Notes: a model not told the origin generated them from the sequence alone. A DNA stretch of 64,000 nucleotides from Telluria mixta (GCF_029223865.1 NZ_CP119520.1:2480001-2544000); one strand, 5' to 3'; positions 47,731-56,937 are shown, counted from the stretch's first letter. Numbers and translations are program-made.

Positions 47731-49008
47731 ATGAAATTCCCCCTTGTAAATATGCGTGGTGTCGTTGCCGTGGCGCTCCTGTGCAGCATGGCGTCCGCGC
47801 ATGCGCAACTGGGCCTGCCGTCGCTGCCGCTGCCGAACCGGATCGGTCCGCTGGGGCTGGACGGGCTGCGGCGCCCGGTCGACCGGTTGCTCGACCGCGC
47901 GCCGTTGCCGGATCTCGGCAGCCTGCGCCTCGACACCGTCCGGCGCCTGCTGCGCGACCATCCGGACCAGGTCGAGGCCGACCCGCGCGGCGAGCCTGCA
48001 TTGCGCGGCGAGGTGCTGGCGGGCGCGCCGTCGGAGGCGGCCCTGCAGGCGGCGCGGGACGCCGGCGCGACGGTCGTGCGCGACGAGATGCTGCCGGGGC
48101 TGGGCGAGCGCATGGTGGTGCTGCGCCTGCCGTCCGGCGCGTCGACGGCGGCCATGGTCGAGCGGCTGCGCGCGATCGATCCGGCAGGCAGTTACGACTT
48201 CAACCACGTCTACACGGGCAGTGGAGAAGCGGGCGGCACCCGCGCCGGTGAGGGGGCTGCCGTGCGCATCGGCCTCGTCGACAGCGGCGTCGACGGCGCC
48301 CACCCCGTGTTCGAGGACGCCGCGATCGTGCGCTGGGGCTGCGGCGGCCAGGAGATTCCCGCGCCGCACGGCACCGCGGTGGCGGCGCTGATGGTCGGGC
48401 GCTCCGACCACCTGCGCGGCGCGGCGCCGGGGGCCAGCCTGTACGCGGCCGACGTGTACTGCGGCAGCCCGGTGGGCGGCGCGGCCGACCGCATCGCCGC
48501 CGCGCTGGGCTGGCTGGACCAGCAGGCCGTCGGCGTCGTCAACATCAGCCTCGTCGGCCCGGCCAATGTGCTGCTGGCGCGCGCCGTCGCCGCGCTGCAG
48601 GCGCGCGGACACCTGCTCGTGGCCGCCGTCGGCAACGATGGGCCGGCGGCGCCGCCGCTGTACCCGGCCAGTTACCCCGGCGTCGTGGGCGTGACGGGTG
48701 TCGACCGGCGCGGACGGCCGCTGCCGGAAGCGGCGCGCGGACCGCAGGTGAAATTCGCCGCGCCGGGGAGCCAGATGGTGAGTGCCGCGCCGGGCACGCC
48801 GCCGTACCGCCAGGTGCGCGGCACGTCGTTCGCGGCGCCCATTGTCGCGGCCCTGCTGGCGCAGCGCCTGCCCCGGCCGGACCGGGCCGCCGCCGCGCGT
48901 GCCGTGGATGCGCTCGCGCGCGAGGCCGGCGGGGCCGTCGCGAACGACGAGACCGGCTACGGCATCGTCGGCGCGAGCCTGCGCACGGACCCGGCGGACC
49001 TGCGCTGA
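47731..49008 (+). CDS. S8 family (subtilisin-like) serine protease, secreted
   Basis: The 425-aa precursor has signal MKFPLVNMRGVVAVALLCSM plus ASAHA. An N-terminal prodomain-like part (about 27-170) precedes the catalytic domain. The triad is D184 in GLVDSGVDGAHP, H213 in HGTAVAALMVG and S366 in RGTSFAAPIVAALLAQ; the oxyanion Asn is N302 in AVGNDGPAAP. A second ATG at codon 8 is possible. No Shine-Dalgarno is seen before either. It is divergent from the ECF sigma gene and likely processes a periplasmic or extracellular protein; the next gene may be its partner. Confidence 0.9.
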   Translation: MKFPLVNMRGVVAVALLCSMASAHAQLGLPSLPLPNRIGPLGLDGLRRPVDRLLDRAPLPDLGSLRLDTVRRLLRDHPDQVEADPRGEPALRGEVLAGAPSEAALQAARDAGATVVRDEMLPGLGERMVVLRLPSGASTAAMVERLRAIDPAGSYDFNHVYTGSGEAGGTRAGEGAAVRIGLVDSGVDGAHPVFEDAAIVRWGCGGQEIPAPHGTAVAALMVGRSDHLRGAAPGASLYAADVYCGSPVGGAADRIAAALGWLDQQAVGVVNISLVGPANVLLARAVAALQARGHLLVAAVGNDGPAAPPLYPASYPGVVGVTGVDRRGRPLPEAARGPQVKFAAPGSQMVSAAPGTPPYRQVRGTSFAAPIVAALLAQRLPRPDRAAAARAVDALAREAGGAVANDETGYGIVGASLRTDPADLR

Positions 49009-49103
49009 AAATTTTTTTCGAAGGGATGGAAGAAAACGGCGAGCCCATCCGTTTTCCTTGTATCGGCGGTGAGATGCACCGCCCCATCACAAGGAGAACA
49101 GTC

Positions 49104-49838
49104 ATGAAAGCCAAATACCTCGCCCTCGTCCTCGCCCTCGGTCTCGCCACCCAGGCCCACGCCCAACTGCTCGGCGGCGGGCTCGGCGGTTCATTGGGCG
49201 GCTCGCTGGGCGGTTCCGTTGGCGGCCTGGGAGGGATGAGCCGGATGAACGACATGGGCCGTATGCACACGATGGGCGGCACGCTGCGCGATACGGCGGA
49301 TGGCGTGCGCGGCGAGGCGGCCGGCCGCGCGAGCCGCGCCGCCAGCCAGCAGGCGGCGGACAGTGCGTCCGGTAGCGCCGCACCGGCACAGCGGCCGGGC
49401 CTGCTGGCAGGTACCGGCAACCTCACCGGCAGCCTCGCCGGCACGGCCGGCGCCGAGCGTTCGGCATCGGTCGATGCGGGTAGTGGCCGGGCATCGGGCC
49501 GCGCAGACGGCTCCGGCTCGGCGAGCGTCGATAGCGGTGCCATCACCGGTGCGCTGGGCGGAGCGGCGGGCCAGGCACGCGAGCGTATGGCGAGTTCCGG
49601 CAGCGAAGCGGCAGGGACCGTCCGCGGTGCGGCAGGCCAGGCACGCGACCGCGCGGCCGCGGCCCGTGGCGAGGCGGCAGGGACCGCGCGTGGCGCCGTC
49701 GGCTCGGTCCGTGACACGGCGTCGTCCATGAACGGCAGCGTGGCCGTCGAGGGCAGCGCGAGCGGTTCGGCGAAAGGCAGCGCCGGCGGCTCGGGCACCG
49801 GCGCGAGCCAGTCGTCCGGTACCACGTCGCGTCCGTAA
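49104..49838 (+). CDS. Secreted low-complexity Gly/Ala/Ser/Arg protein
   Basis: The 244-aa precursor has signal MKAKYLALVLALGLATQAHA. A Gly/Leu-rich start (LLGGGLGGSLGGSLGGSVGG) follows, then a region of semi-repeats (GAAGQARERMASSG, GAAGQARDRAAAARGEAAGT), and a Ser/Gly tail. AAGGAG at 49091-49096 fixes the ATG. The composition suggests a disordered, possibly surface-attached or matrix protein. No enzyme motif is seen. It lies 95 bp after the protease stop, so it could be coexpressed. Confidence 0.7.
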   Translation: MKAKYLALVLALGLATQAHAQLLGGGLGGSLGGSLGGSVGGLGGMSRMNDMGRMHTMGGTLRDTADGVRGEAAGRASRAASQQAADSASGSAAPAQRPGLLAGTGNLTGSLAGTAGAERSASVDAGSGRASGRADGSGSASVDSGAITGALGGAAGQARERMASSGSEAAGTVRGAAGQARDRAAAARGEAAGTARGAVGSVRDTASSMNGSVAVEGSASGSAKGSAGGSGTGASQSSGTTSRP

Positions 49839-49844
49839 GACGCG

Positions 49845-50600
49845 TTACAGCCGTCCTTGCCAGTACCGGCGCGCCTTGTCGAACACGCGCGCGCCGATCT
49901 TTCTTCCCACTTCCTGAGCGGGGCCAGCGCCCGCCTGCCGGGCCACGTCCGTGAACGTGGCGGCCGCGTCCAGGCGGTCGCTGCCCGTGAAGCGGCGCAG
50001 CACCTCGGCGGCCGCAAAGGCGGCGCCAGGGCCGTCGCGCGCGGCGTCGTCCGCGTCGGCCAGCGCATTGGCCAGCGCGAAAAACAGCAGCACGTCGCGG
50101 TCGTCGTCATGTCCGTCACGGATGGACACGCGCTGCGCCACGTCGCACCAGACCTCGACGAGTGCCAGCGGCCGTGCGGCGACGGCCGGGCGGACCTCGG
50201 CCGGCATCAGCGCGAACGGCTGGTCGCGGTGGCGGACGTCGAGGATCGCCGCCGCCTGTGTGCGGCCGATGCCCTCCGGCGTGAACGGACCCGCCTCCGT
50301 GCCGGCGTCGGCGTCCAGGCCGGCGAGGACGGCATGGGCTGCATGACCCATCGCGGCGGCCTTGCTGGCGGCGTCGCGCGCGGCATGTGGCAGCCGCACG
50401 GCCACGCCATGCGCGGTCTGGCGGGCGTTGTCATCGTAGGCCGCCCACGCGTTGTACATGCAGGTATGCACGAGGGCGAGCGCACGCGCGGATGGCGCGG
50501 CGCCGAGCGTGCGCAGCGCCAGCGCATTCCAGGCCCGCACCGTCGCCAAGTGCGTTCCGGCCCCGTCTGCCTCGAGTTCCAGGATGTTTTGCCGATCCAT
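49845..50600 (-). CDS. Degenerate vanadium-haloperoxidase-like (PAP2-related) protein
   Basis: The 251-aa protein from MDRQNILELEADG has the family N-domain (VRAWNALALRTLGAAPSARA, LALVHTCMYNAWAAYDDNAR, TPEGIGRTQAAAILDVRHRD). The middle and C-terminal parts where vanadate ligands occur (K/R...RP, SGH, RxxGxHF) are absent: FFALANALADADDAARD leads into AFAAAEVLRRFTGSD and a GRKIGARVF tail. It is probably non-catalytic or works differently. AAGGGGG before the ATG at 50600 is a good ribosome site. No signal peptide. Family assignment is from the N-domain only. Confidence 0.6.
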   Translation of the reverse strand: MDRQNILELEADGAGTHLATVRAWNALALRTLGAAPSARALALVHTCMYNAWAAYDDNARQTAHGVAVRLPHAARDAASKAAAMGHAAHAVLAGLDADAGTEAGPFTPEGIGRTQAAAILDVRHRDQPFALMPAEVRPAVAARPLALVEVWCDVAQRVSIRDGHDDDRDVLLFFALANALADADDAARDGPGAAFAAAEVLRRFTGSDRLDAAATFTDVARQAGAGPAQEVGRKIGARVFDKARRYWQGRL

Positions 50601-50815
50601 GTTCCCCCCTTTGTGCCCTCGACGAGTATCGCCAGCGAGTCCGGCCCGGTTGTTGAGCGTTCTCATGCGTCCGCCGCGCATGCGGCAACGCACCATCCGC
50701 CTTTTACACCTTTTATCCCGTGTTTTTTGCGTTTCGTCGCACACCGGTGGAAGGGAAGGGGGCGCGCGCCTAAAGTGACACCATCAACGAAACGAAACCT
50801 TCAAGGAGAGCCAAA

Positions 50816-51010
50816 ATGAACGTCCTCAAACACATGGAAGCCATCTTCCTCGCCGCCGCCGTCCTCGTGGGTGTGACGAGCGCCGCACACGCCGCCAGCA
50901 TCGCCAAGCACGAGCGTTACGACGCGCAGGTGACGATCGAAGGCCAGCAGATGGCCGTCGTCAAAGTGACCGCGAAGCGCCTGGGCGCCGTCGACAAAGC
51001 CGCCATCTGA
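50816..51010 (+). CDS. Small secreted protein, copy 1 of a tandem pair
   Basis: The 64-aa precursor MNVLKHMEAIFLAAAVLVGV starts a signal peptide ending SAAHA. The mature part of about 36 residues is ASIAKHERYDAQVTIEGQQM then [24 protein letters not shown] precedes the ATG. It differs from copy 2 by a longer C-terminus and a few substitutions. Function unknown; the AVVKVTAKR stretch recalls the start of TonB-receptor plugs, but that is only a visual likeness. Confidence 0.75.
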   Translation: MNVLKHMEAIFLAAAVLVGVTSAAHAASIAKHERYDAQVTIEGQQMAVVKVTAKRLGAVDKAAI

Positions 51011-51030
51011 ACACGTCAAGGAGAACGCAA

Positions 51031-51201
51031 ATGAACATCCTGAAAAACATGGAAGCCATCTTCCTCGCCGCCGCCGTCCTCGTGGGCGTCACCAGCGCCG
51101 CGCACGCCGCCAGCATCGCCAAGCATGAGCGCTACGATGCGCAAGTGACGATCGAAGGCCAGCAGATGGCCGTCGTCAAGGTCACCGCGAAGCGCCTGTA
51201 A
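51031..51201 (+). CDS. Small secreted protein, copy 2 of a tandem pair
   Basis: The 56-aa product starts MNILKNMEAIFLAAAVLVGV. Its mature part is nearly the same as copy 1, and it stops right after VTAKRL. The start is 215 bp from that of copy 1, and the ribosome-site leader (TCAAGGAGA) is also duplicated, so a whole unit was copied. Most DNA differences from copy 1 are silent third-base changes, pointing to selection on the peptide. Confidence 0.75.
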   Translation: MNILKNMEAIFLAAAVLVGVTSAAHAASIAKHERYDAQVTIEGQQMAVVKVTAKRL

Positions 51202-51567
51202 CACGCCATATCGAAGCAGCTGCCGCCCGGCAGTGAAGACGAAGAACGCGCAGCTCGAGAGCGCCGTTCGACCTTGGCCCCAGAGGCCATCGCACCAGAA
51301 GATACAGAAACTTGGCCGGCACCTCCGCCGGTACCCCGCAGACCTTGATCCGCCGCGACGGCAGGCCGCCGCAGGGACGATTATTGCCTGCCCTTTGCCG
51401 CATGGGCGAAAAAAAAGCCCGCTGTTGAGGCGGGCTTAAATCCAATTCTTTCTGAGGAGAGTTGGAGGAGACAGGTACTATTATGCTGCGCTACAGCATA
51501 TCAGTCCAATTTTTGTTTCGCATATTCGTTATAAGAATTTGCGATATCTCATCCATTCTCTCGAGGC
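51202..51567. other. Gene-free interval before the lipoprotein genes
   Basis: This is 366 bp. The left half (51230-51400) is GC-rich but gives no recognisable protein in any frame. A minus-strand terminator is at 51415-51437. The right part is AT-rich and has an ATGCTG/CAGCAT inverted pair (51483-51499). No RNA gene recognised. Confidence 0.5.
51411..51437 (-). terminator. Terminator for the lipoprotein genes
   Basis: AAGCCCGC (51415-51422) pairs with GCGGGCTT (51430-51437); read on the minus strand it ends in a run of eight T. It lies 130 bp beyond the stop of the first lipoprotein gene. Confidence 0.8.
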
Positions 51568-52275
51568 TTAGTTATTGACGCAGGTCACGACCAGGTTCTT
51601 CACGCCACCGGCCGCTTCCGCCGCATCGTCCATCGTGCCGCCGCCCGAGCCGTTCGCGCCGCCGGTGACCTTGCAGGTCTGGGCGGGGTTGGTCGGCTGC
51701 GTCAGGACCGTCACGCCATAGGTCGTGTTGTACGGCACCGGATTCATGAAGAGCTGGATGTCGGCGCCGGTCGGCTTCTGGTTGGCGTCCAGCACCGGGC
51801 TGACGGCGATGGTGCCGGTCGTGCTGCCGTTTGCCAGGACAAGGCCGGTACCGGTCAGGCCCTTGACGGTACCCGAGAGCTCGTAGGTGTTGATCGAGCA
51901 GACGAAGCGGATGTCGATCTTGGCCAGCTGGCCGGCCGTGCCGTACGCCGGGAACAGGCTCTGCGAGCAGGTCTGGTGCTTCGGCTGGGCGCCACCGGAG
52001 GCAGTGTGGTTGACGACGGTCGCGCCTTTCGGGATGACCTCATATTCCTGGCCGTATTCGAGCTGGTTCGGGAAGGTCAGGACGACATCCTGGCCGGCCG
52101 TGGCCGGCGGATTGACGGTCAGGTCCTGGCCGTTCGTGCTCAGGACCAGGCCCGAGTACTGCAGGTTGCTGACCGTGACGTTGATCGGGAACGTGGCCTT
52201 GCCGCCACCGCCGCAGGCGGCCAGCGTGGCCAGGACCGCGAGGGCGAGGGCCGGACGCGCGAGGGAAAACTTCAT
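51568..52275 (-). CDS. Repeat-domain lipoprotein (paralogue 1)
   Basis: The 235-aa lipoprotein has signal MKFSLARPALALAVLATLAA with lipobox LAAC and a CGGGG tail. Two beta-rich repeats follow: one from VTVSNLQYSGLVLSTNGQDL through a CSQSL loop, and a second from GTVKGLTGTGLVLANGSTTG through VTVLTQPTNPAQTCKVTGG. Each has the xGLVLxNG opening and a YxVTVxxQP...CxVxxG closing. Such repeats are frequent in secreted betaproteobacterial proteins but functionally unassigned. The open frame upstream is not coding. It lies 23 bp downstream of its paralogue. Confidence 0.75.
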   Translation of the reverse strand: MKFSLARPALALAVLATLAACGGGGKATFPINVTVSNLQYSGLVLSTNGQDLTVNPPATAGQDVVLTFPNQLEYGQEYEVIPKGATVVNHTASGGAQPKHQTCSQSLFPAYGTAGQLAKIDIRFVCSINTYELSGTVKGLTGTGLVLANGSTTGTIAVSPVLDANQKPTGADIQLFMNPVPYNTTYGVTVLTQPTNPAQTCKVTGGANGSGGGTMDDAAEAAGGVKNLVVTCVNN

Positions 52276-52298
52276 GTGGGTCTCTCCAGATTCCAGAT

Positions 52299-52901
52299 TT
52301 AAGCGCAGGTGACGGTGACGGTCGTGGTTTCGGTCGCGCCCATGATGCCCGAGCCGTTGCCGCTGCTGCCGCCGCTGACGGTGCAGGTCTGGCCGGTCGG
52401 CTGGGTCAGGACGGTGACGCCGTAGGCGCCGTCTTCGTTCACGGGAGACATCGTCACGGTTTTCGTGCCGGCCGCGACGGTCTGCTTGTCGGAGCCGTTG
52501 ATGAGCACGAGGCCGCTGGTCGTGAGGTTGTTGATGGCCGCCGTCAGTGCGCGCTTGCGGATCGTGCAGGTCACGCTGATCTGCGCGATCGTGTAATAGT
52601 TGGCGCGCGCCCTGCCGTTGTTGACGACGCAATCCTCGACCTTGGCGACGTTCGACGGGACAGCCTTGACCTTGATGTCGAACTGGTCGTCGGTCGAGAT
52701 GCGGTCGCTGAACTGGAACGAGGTGTAGGGCGTCGTCACGGCCAGGTCGTTGCCGCCATTATTCGTCAGCACCAGGCCGTCCTTGGTGACGTTATAGACG
52801 CTGCCGGTCAGGTACAGGTCGCCGCTCCCGCCGCCGCAGGCGGACAGGCCCAGCGCGCATGCCAGCGCTACAACGCCGGCACGCAGGATCGAGCTCTTCA
52901 T
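52299..52901 (-). CDS. Repeat-domain lipoprotein (paralogue 2)
   Basis: The 200-aa lipoprotein has signal MKSSILRAGVVALACALGLS with lipobox LSAC. Two repeats match those of its neighbour: GSVYNVTKDGLVLTNNGGND ... CVVNNGRARANYYTIAQISV, and INNLTTSGLVLINGSDKQTV ... VTVLTQPTGQTCTVSGGSSG. The pair probably arose by duplication. It is likely a surface or periplasmic protein; no partner is obvious. Its promoter should lie in 52902-53133, shared with the divergent HAD gene. Confidence 0.75.
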   Translation of the reverse strand: MKSSILRAGVVALACALGLSACGGGSGDLYLTGSVYNVTKDGLVLTNNGGNDLAVTTPYTSFQFSDRISTDDQFDIKVKAVPSNVAKVEDCVVNNGRARANYYTIAQISVTCTIRKRALTAAINNLTTSGLVLINGSDKQTVAAGTKTVTMSPVNEDGAYGVTVLTQPTGQTCTVSGGSSGNGSGIMGATETTTVTVTCA

Positions 52902-53133
52902 AAAATCTCCACAGTGGAATGGGTGGCGCGCGGACGCTGCGCCGGTACGGCTGAATAGAAAAATACCCATCATTTTAGTGCATTTGGCAAGCCGCGGCCC
53001 TATTTGGCTTTGTATCACGGTGTAACCATGAGCCCGTGTCCGGGGCGCCATTGCTTTTCGGCGCTGCCCTCGTTATGCTTGGACCGCCCCTTTCCACTCT
53101 CCAAGCTTCGTTTCCGGAGCCGCAATCCCGACC

Positions 53134-53844
53134 ATGAACCCGCGCCGCGCCTGGCCCAAAGCCATCCTGTTCGACCTCGACGACACGCTGTGGCCCATCG
53201 CTCCCGTGATCCTCCAGGCCGAAGAGAAGCTGTTCGCCTGGCTGCGCGAGCACGCGCCGCGCGTGGCGGAGCGCTTCACGATCGACACCCTGCGCCAGGC
53301 GCGCCTGGAACTGCTGGCGCGCAAGCCCGAGTTCCAGCTCGACCTCGGCAAGCTGCGCTATGCCGGCCTCGTCGACGCCTTCCAGCAGGCCGGCGAGGAT
53401 GCCGCCAAGGTCGAGCACGCGATGGCGCAGTTCTTCGCCGCGCGCAATGCCGTGATCCCGTACGATGACGTGCTGCCGGGCCTCCTGAAACTGAAGAACC
53501 GCGTGCTGGTCGGCTCGATCTCGAACGGCAACGCCGACCTGCGCACGATCGGCCTGTCGCACCATTTCAAGGTGTCGGTGGCGGCGTCCCAGTTTGGCGT
53601 GGCCAAGCCGGACGCGGCGATCTTCCTGGCCGCCTGCAAGGAACTGGGCGTGGCACCCGAGGATGCGGTCTATGTCGGCGACGACGTGCTGCTCGACGTG
53701 CAGGGCGCCCAGCGCGCCGGCCTGCGCGCCGTGTGGATGAACCGCACGGGGTCGACGAAGCACCTGGAGCACGAGGTGGTGCCGGATGCGATCGTGCGCG
53801 ACTTCGACGAGTTGCTGGACTGGCTCAAGCGCGAGCACGGATAA
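53134..53844 (+). CDS. HAD-superfamily hydrolase
   Basis: The 236-aa cytosolic phosphatase-like protein has motif I LFDLDDTLWPI with both Asp, motif II VGSISNGNADL, motif III Lys in VAKPDAAIF, and motif IV VGDDVLLDVQGAQRAG. A helical cap is between I and II. The DLDDTLWP form resembles small-metabolite phosphatases such as phosphoglycolate or pyrimidine nucleotidase types, but the substrate is not assigned. It is 60 bp upstream of hrcA. Confidence 0.9.
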   Translation: MNPRRAWPKAILFDLDDTLWPIAPVILQAEEKLFAWLREHAPRVAERFTIDTLRQARLELLARKPEFQLDLGKLRYAGLVDAFQQAGEDAAKVEHAMAQFFAARNAVIPYDDVLPGLLKLKNRVLVGSISNGNADLRTIGLSHHFKVSVAASQFGVAKPDAAIFLAACKELGVAPEDAVYVGDDVLLDVQGAQRAGLRAVWMNRTGSTKHLEHEVVPDAIVRDFDELLDWLKREHG

Positions 53845-53904
53845 AGCACAACCGTCGATCGAACGTGCATAATGACATAAATGAAACGAAATCCTGGCTA
53901 GACC

Positions 53905-54918
53905 ATGCAACTCGATAACCGTGCACAAACCCTGTTGAAAGCCCTGGTCGAGCGCTACATCGCCGACGGCCAGCCGGTCGGTTCGCGCGCGCTGTCGAAG
54001 ATCTCCGGCCTCGATCTCTCTCCGGCCACGATCCGCAACATCATGGCCGACCTCGAGGAAATGGGCTACGTCGCCAGTCCGCACACGTCGGCCGGCCGTA
54101 TTCCGACGCCGCGCGGCTACCGCCTGTTCGTCGACACCCTGCTCACCGTGCAGCAGATCGACGAGAATGCGGTGGAAGCCGGCATGCGCCTGCCCGCGCA
54201 CCAGCCGCAGAAGGTGATCGCGAACGCGGCCCAGATGCTGTCGTCGCTGTCGCAGTTCGCCGGCGTCGTGCAGAGCCCGCGGCGCGAATCGGCGTTCCAG
54301 CAGATCGAATTCCTGCGCCTGTCGGAAAAGCGCATCCTGCTCGTGATTGTCGACCCGCGCGGCGACGTGCAGAACCGGCTGCTGCTGACCGACGTCGATT
54401 ATTCGCCGGCGCAGCTGATCCAGTCCGCGAATTACCTGAACCAGCATTTCGCCGGCCTGTCGTTCGACCAGGTGCGCGCGCGCCTGACGGGCGAACTGCG
54501 CCAGCTGCGCGACGACATGGGGCGCCTGATGCAGGCCGCGGTGGAGGCGGGCAGCGAAGCGCTGGCCGAGACGGACGACATGGTCATCGCGGGCGAGCGC
54601 AATCTGCTCTCGGTGGCCGACCTGTCGTCCAACATGAGCTCGCTGCGCCAGATGTTCGAGATGTTCGAGCAGAAGACGGGCCTCATGCAGCTGCTCGACG
54701 TGTCCAGCAAGGCCGGCGGCGTGCAGATTTTTATTGGCGGCGAATCGAAGCTCGTGCCGATGGACGAGATGAGTGTCGTCACCGCGCCGTACGAAGTGAA
54801 CGGCAAGATCGTCGGCACCCTCGGTGTCATCGGGCCTACGCGCATGGCCTACGAGCGCGTGATCCCGATCGTCGACATCACGGCCAAGCTGCTGTCGAAT
54901 GCGCTGAGTCACTCCTGA
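53905..54918 (+). CDS. hrcA: Heat-inducible transcription repressor HrcA
   Basis: The 337-aa repressor of dnaK/groE operons binds CIRCE elements. The N-terminal winged helix is [20 protein letters not shown], with [20 protein letters not shown] and [22 protein letters not shown]-like and dimerisation parts follow, with the C-terminal [20 protein letters not shown]. No CIRCE site and no dnaK, grpE or groE gene lie in the window, so its targets are elsewhere. It converges on fur. Confidence 0.96.
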   Translation: MQLDNRAQTLLKALVERYIADGQPVGSRALSKISGLDLSPATIRNIMADLEEMGYVASPHTSAGRIPTPRGYRLFVDTLLTVQQIDENAVEAGMRLPAHQPQKVIANAAQMLSSLSQFAGVVQSPRRESAFQQIEFLRLSEKRILLVIVDPRGDVQNRLLLTDVDYSPAQLIQSANYLNQHFAGLSFDQVRARLTGELRQLRDDMGRLMQAAVEAGSEALAETDDMVIAGERNLLSVADLSSNMSSLRQMFEMFEQKTGLMQLLDVSSKAGGVQIFIGGESKLVPMDEMSVVTAPYEVNGKIVGTLGVIGPTRMAYERVIPIVDITAKLLSNALSHS

Positions 54919-54933
54919 CGGGAGCGCCGGGCT

Positions 54934-55362
54934 TCAATGCCGGTGCGGACAATCCGTCTTCTGGCAGTGGCCGTAGATGGCCAGGGCGTGTTCGGCGATC
55001 TTGAAGCCGCGTTCGCTGGCGATCTTCTGCTGGCGGCTTTCGATTTCGTCGTCGTAGAACTCTTCCACGTGGCCGCAGTCAAGACACACGAGGTGGTCGT
55101 GGTGTGAGCCGGCATTCAGCTCGTAGATCGCCTTGCCGGTTTCAAAGTGATTGCGGTTCAGGAGGCCGGCCTGTTCGAACTGGGTCAGCACCCGGTAGAC
55201 GGTCGCCAGGCCCACGTCCATGTTTTCGTTCAGCAGGGTCTTGTAGACGTCTTCCGCCGTCAGGTGCCGCACCGCGCTGTTCTGGAAAATTTCCAGGATT
55301 TTCAGCCGAGGCAAGGTCGCTTTCAGGCCGCTGGCTTTCAGGTCGGTTGGATTGTTGCTCAT
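54934..55362 (-). CDS. fur: Ferric uptake regulator
   Basis: The 142-aa Fe2+-dependent repressor has the winged helix [12 protein letters not shown] and [20 protein letters not shown] with [13 protein letters not shown]. Metal sites are in [18 protein letters not shown] and in the C-terminal [10 protein letters not shown]. It is the likely regulator of the Fur boxes at 17738-17756 and 17856-17874 in the bfd/feoA region. Its divergent neighbour is bamE, the common betaproteobacterial arrangement. Confidence 0.97.
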   Translation of the reverse strand: MSNNPTDLKASGLKATLPRLKILEIFQNSAVRHLTAEDVYKTLLNENMDVGLATVYRVLTQFEQAGLLNRNHFETGKAIYELNAGSHHDHLVCLDCGHVEEFYDDEIESRQQKIASERGFKIAEHALAIYGHCQKTDCPHRH

Positions 55363-55443
55363 GTTTTGTTACTCGGATATGGGCGGAGTGCTTTATGATA
55401 TAGCGTTTTACAAGCTCCCGCCTCATCGATTTTAAGGTCAGAT

Positions 55444-56061
55444 ATGCGCACTAAAGCCGTTTTCCATCGTTCCCACGCACGGGCAGCGCTCGTGGCCGGC
55501 CTCGCCTGCATGACGCTGGCGCTGTCCGGCTGCGCGGCCTGGCGTAACCAGACCAAGCCGGCCGAGCCGGTGAGCACCGCCCCCGCCGCGGTCGCCGCCG
55601 ATGCCGGCAAGTCGGCGGCAATCGCGAATTCGGGCGCGCAGACGACGACCGTCACCCAGCTGCAGAAATTCCTCTGGATCTTCTCGCCGTACCGCCCGGA
55701 CATCCAGCAGGGCAATTTCGTGTCGCAGGAAATGCTGAACCAGCTGAAGGTCGGCCAGACCCGCGACCAGGTGAAATTCATTCTCGGCACCCCGCTGCTG
55801 CAGGACGCCTTCCACAAGGACCGCTGGGATTACCCGTTCTACCTTGCGCGCGGCAACGGCGAGCTGACCACCAGCCGCGTCACCGTCTACTTCAAGGACG
55901 ACAAGGTCGACCACTTCGACGGCGGCAACCTGCCGACGGAACGCGAATACATCAATCGCCTGATCGGCATCTCGAAATACGAAACCAAGACCGAGCAGGA
56001 ATCGCTGGACGAGCTCAAGCGCAAGCGCGACGAGGCTGCGAAAGGCGGCGGAGGACAATAA
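55444..56061 (+). CDS. bamE: Outer-membrane assembly lipoprotein BamE
   Basis: The 205-aa lipoprotein of the BAM complex has a signal with lipobox LSGC. The BamE domain is [40 protein letters not shown] and [20 protein letters not shown], with VYFKDDKV. It is longer than E. coli BamE, with an Ala-rich linker after the lipobox and a charged C-terminal tail. It is divergent from fur and 1 bp from dapB. Confidence 0.94.
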   Translation: MRTKAVFHRSHARAALVAGLACMTLALSGCAAWRNQTKPAEPVSTAPAAVAADAGKSAAIANSGAQTTTVTQLQKFLWIFSPYRPDIQQGNFVSQEMLNQLKVGQTRDQVKFILGTPLLQDAFHKDRWDYPFYLARGNGELTTSRVTVYFKDDKVDHFDGGNLPTEREYINRLIGISKYETKTEQESLDELKRKRDEAAKGGGGQ

Positions 56062-56062
56062 T

Positions 56063-56872
56063 ATGACCCAACTGAAAATCGCCGTTGCCGGCGCGAGCGG
56101 CCGCATGGGCCGCATGCTGATCGAAGCCATCGCCGCCGCACCGGACGCCGTCCTGGCCGGCGCCCTCGACCGCGAAGGCAACCCGTTCATCAATTCGGAC
56201 GCCGGCGCGTTTTCCGGCCAGTTGACCGGTGTCGTGATCCAGTCCGACCTGGCCAAGGGCCTGGCGGACGCCGACTTCCTGATCGATTTCACGCGCCCGG
56301 AAGGCACGTTGCACCACCTGGAATACTGCGCCGCGCACGGCATCAAGATGATCATCGGCACCACCGGTTTCGATGACGCCGGCAAGGCCGCCATCCGCGC
56401 CGCCGCCGAAAAGACCGCGATCGTGTTCGCCCCGAACATGAGCATCGGCGTGAACGTCACGTTGAAGCTGCTGGAAATGGCGGCCAAGAATTTCTCCGAG
56501 GGCTATGACATCGAGATCGTCGAAGCCCACCACCGCCACAAGGTCGATGCCCCGTCCGGCACCGCGCTCAAGATGGGCGAAGTGATCGCCGACGCCCTCG
56601 GCCGCGACCTGAAGGAATGTGCCGTCTACGGCCGCGAAGGCGTGACGGGCGAGCGCGACCCGTCGACGATCGGCTTCGCCACCGTGCGCGGCGGCGACAT
56701 CGTGGGCGACCACACCGTGCTGTTCGCCGGTATCGGCGAGCGCATCGAGATCAGCCACAAATCCAGCAGCCGCGTCAGCTACGCCCAGGGCTCGCTGCGC
56801 GCCGCGCGGTATATTGCCGACAAGGCAACGGGTCTGTACGACATGCAGGACGTCCTCGGCCTCAAGGCCTGA
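56063..56872 (+). CDS. dapB: 4-hydroxy-tetrahydrodipicolinate reductase
   Basis: The 269-aa reductase of the lysine/diaminopimelate pathway has the NAD(P) motif [31 protein letters not shown] precedes the catalytic segment [20 protein letters not shown], with both His and the Lys. The C-terminus contains [20 protein letters not shown]. It overlaps closely with bamE in one operon. Two REP palindromes follow. Confidence 0.97.
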   Translation: MTQLKIAVAGASGRMGRMLIEAIAAAPDAVLAGALDREGNPFINSDAGAFSGQLTGVVIQSDLAKGLADADFLIDFTRPEGTLHHLEYCAAHGIKMIIGTTGFDDAGKAAIRAAAEKTAIVFAPNMSIGVNVTLKLLEMAAKNFSEGYDIEIVEAHHRHKVDAPSGTALKMGEVIADALGRDLKECAVYGREGVTGERDPSTIGFATVRGGDIVGDHTVLFAGIGERIEISHKSSSRVSYAQGSLRAARYIADKATGLYDMQDVLGLKA

Positions 56873-56937
56873 CCCGCACACGCCCGCCGAACTGGACGGC
56901 TTTGCCGGCGATCTGCTGGCATACTGGCATATATCTC

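Noticed and set aside
51230..51400. Short open frames after the tandem peptide genes as a third gene
   Set aside because: No ribosome site, no signal peptide and no recognisable domain in any frame.
55384..55396. GAGTGCTTTA upstream of bamE as a CIRCE element for HrcA
   Set aside because: Only a half-site match; the left arm TTAGCACTC is missing.
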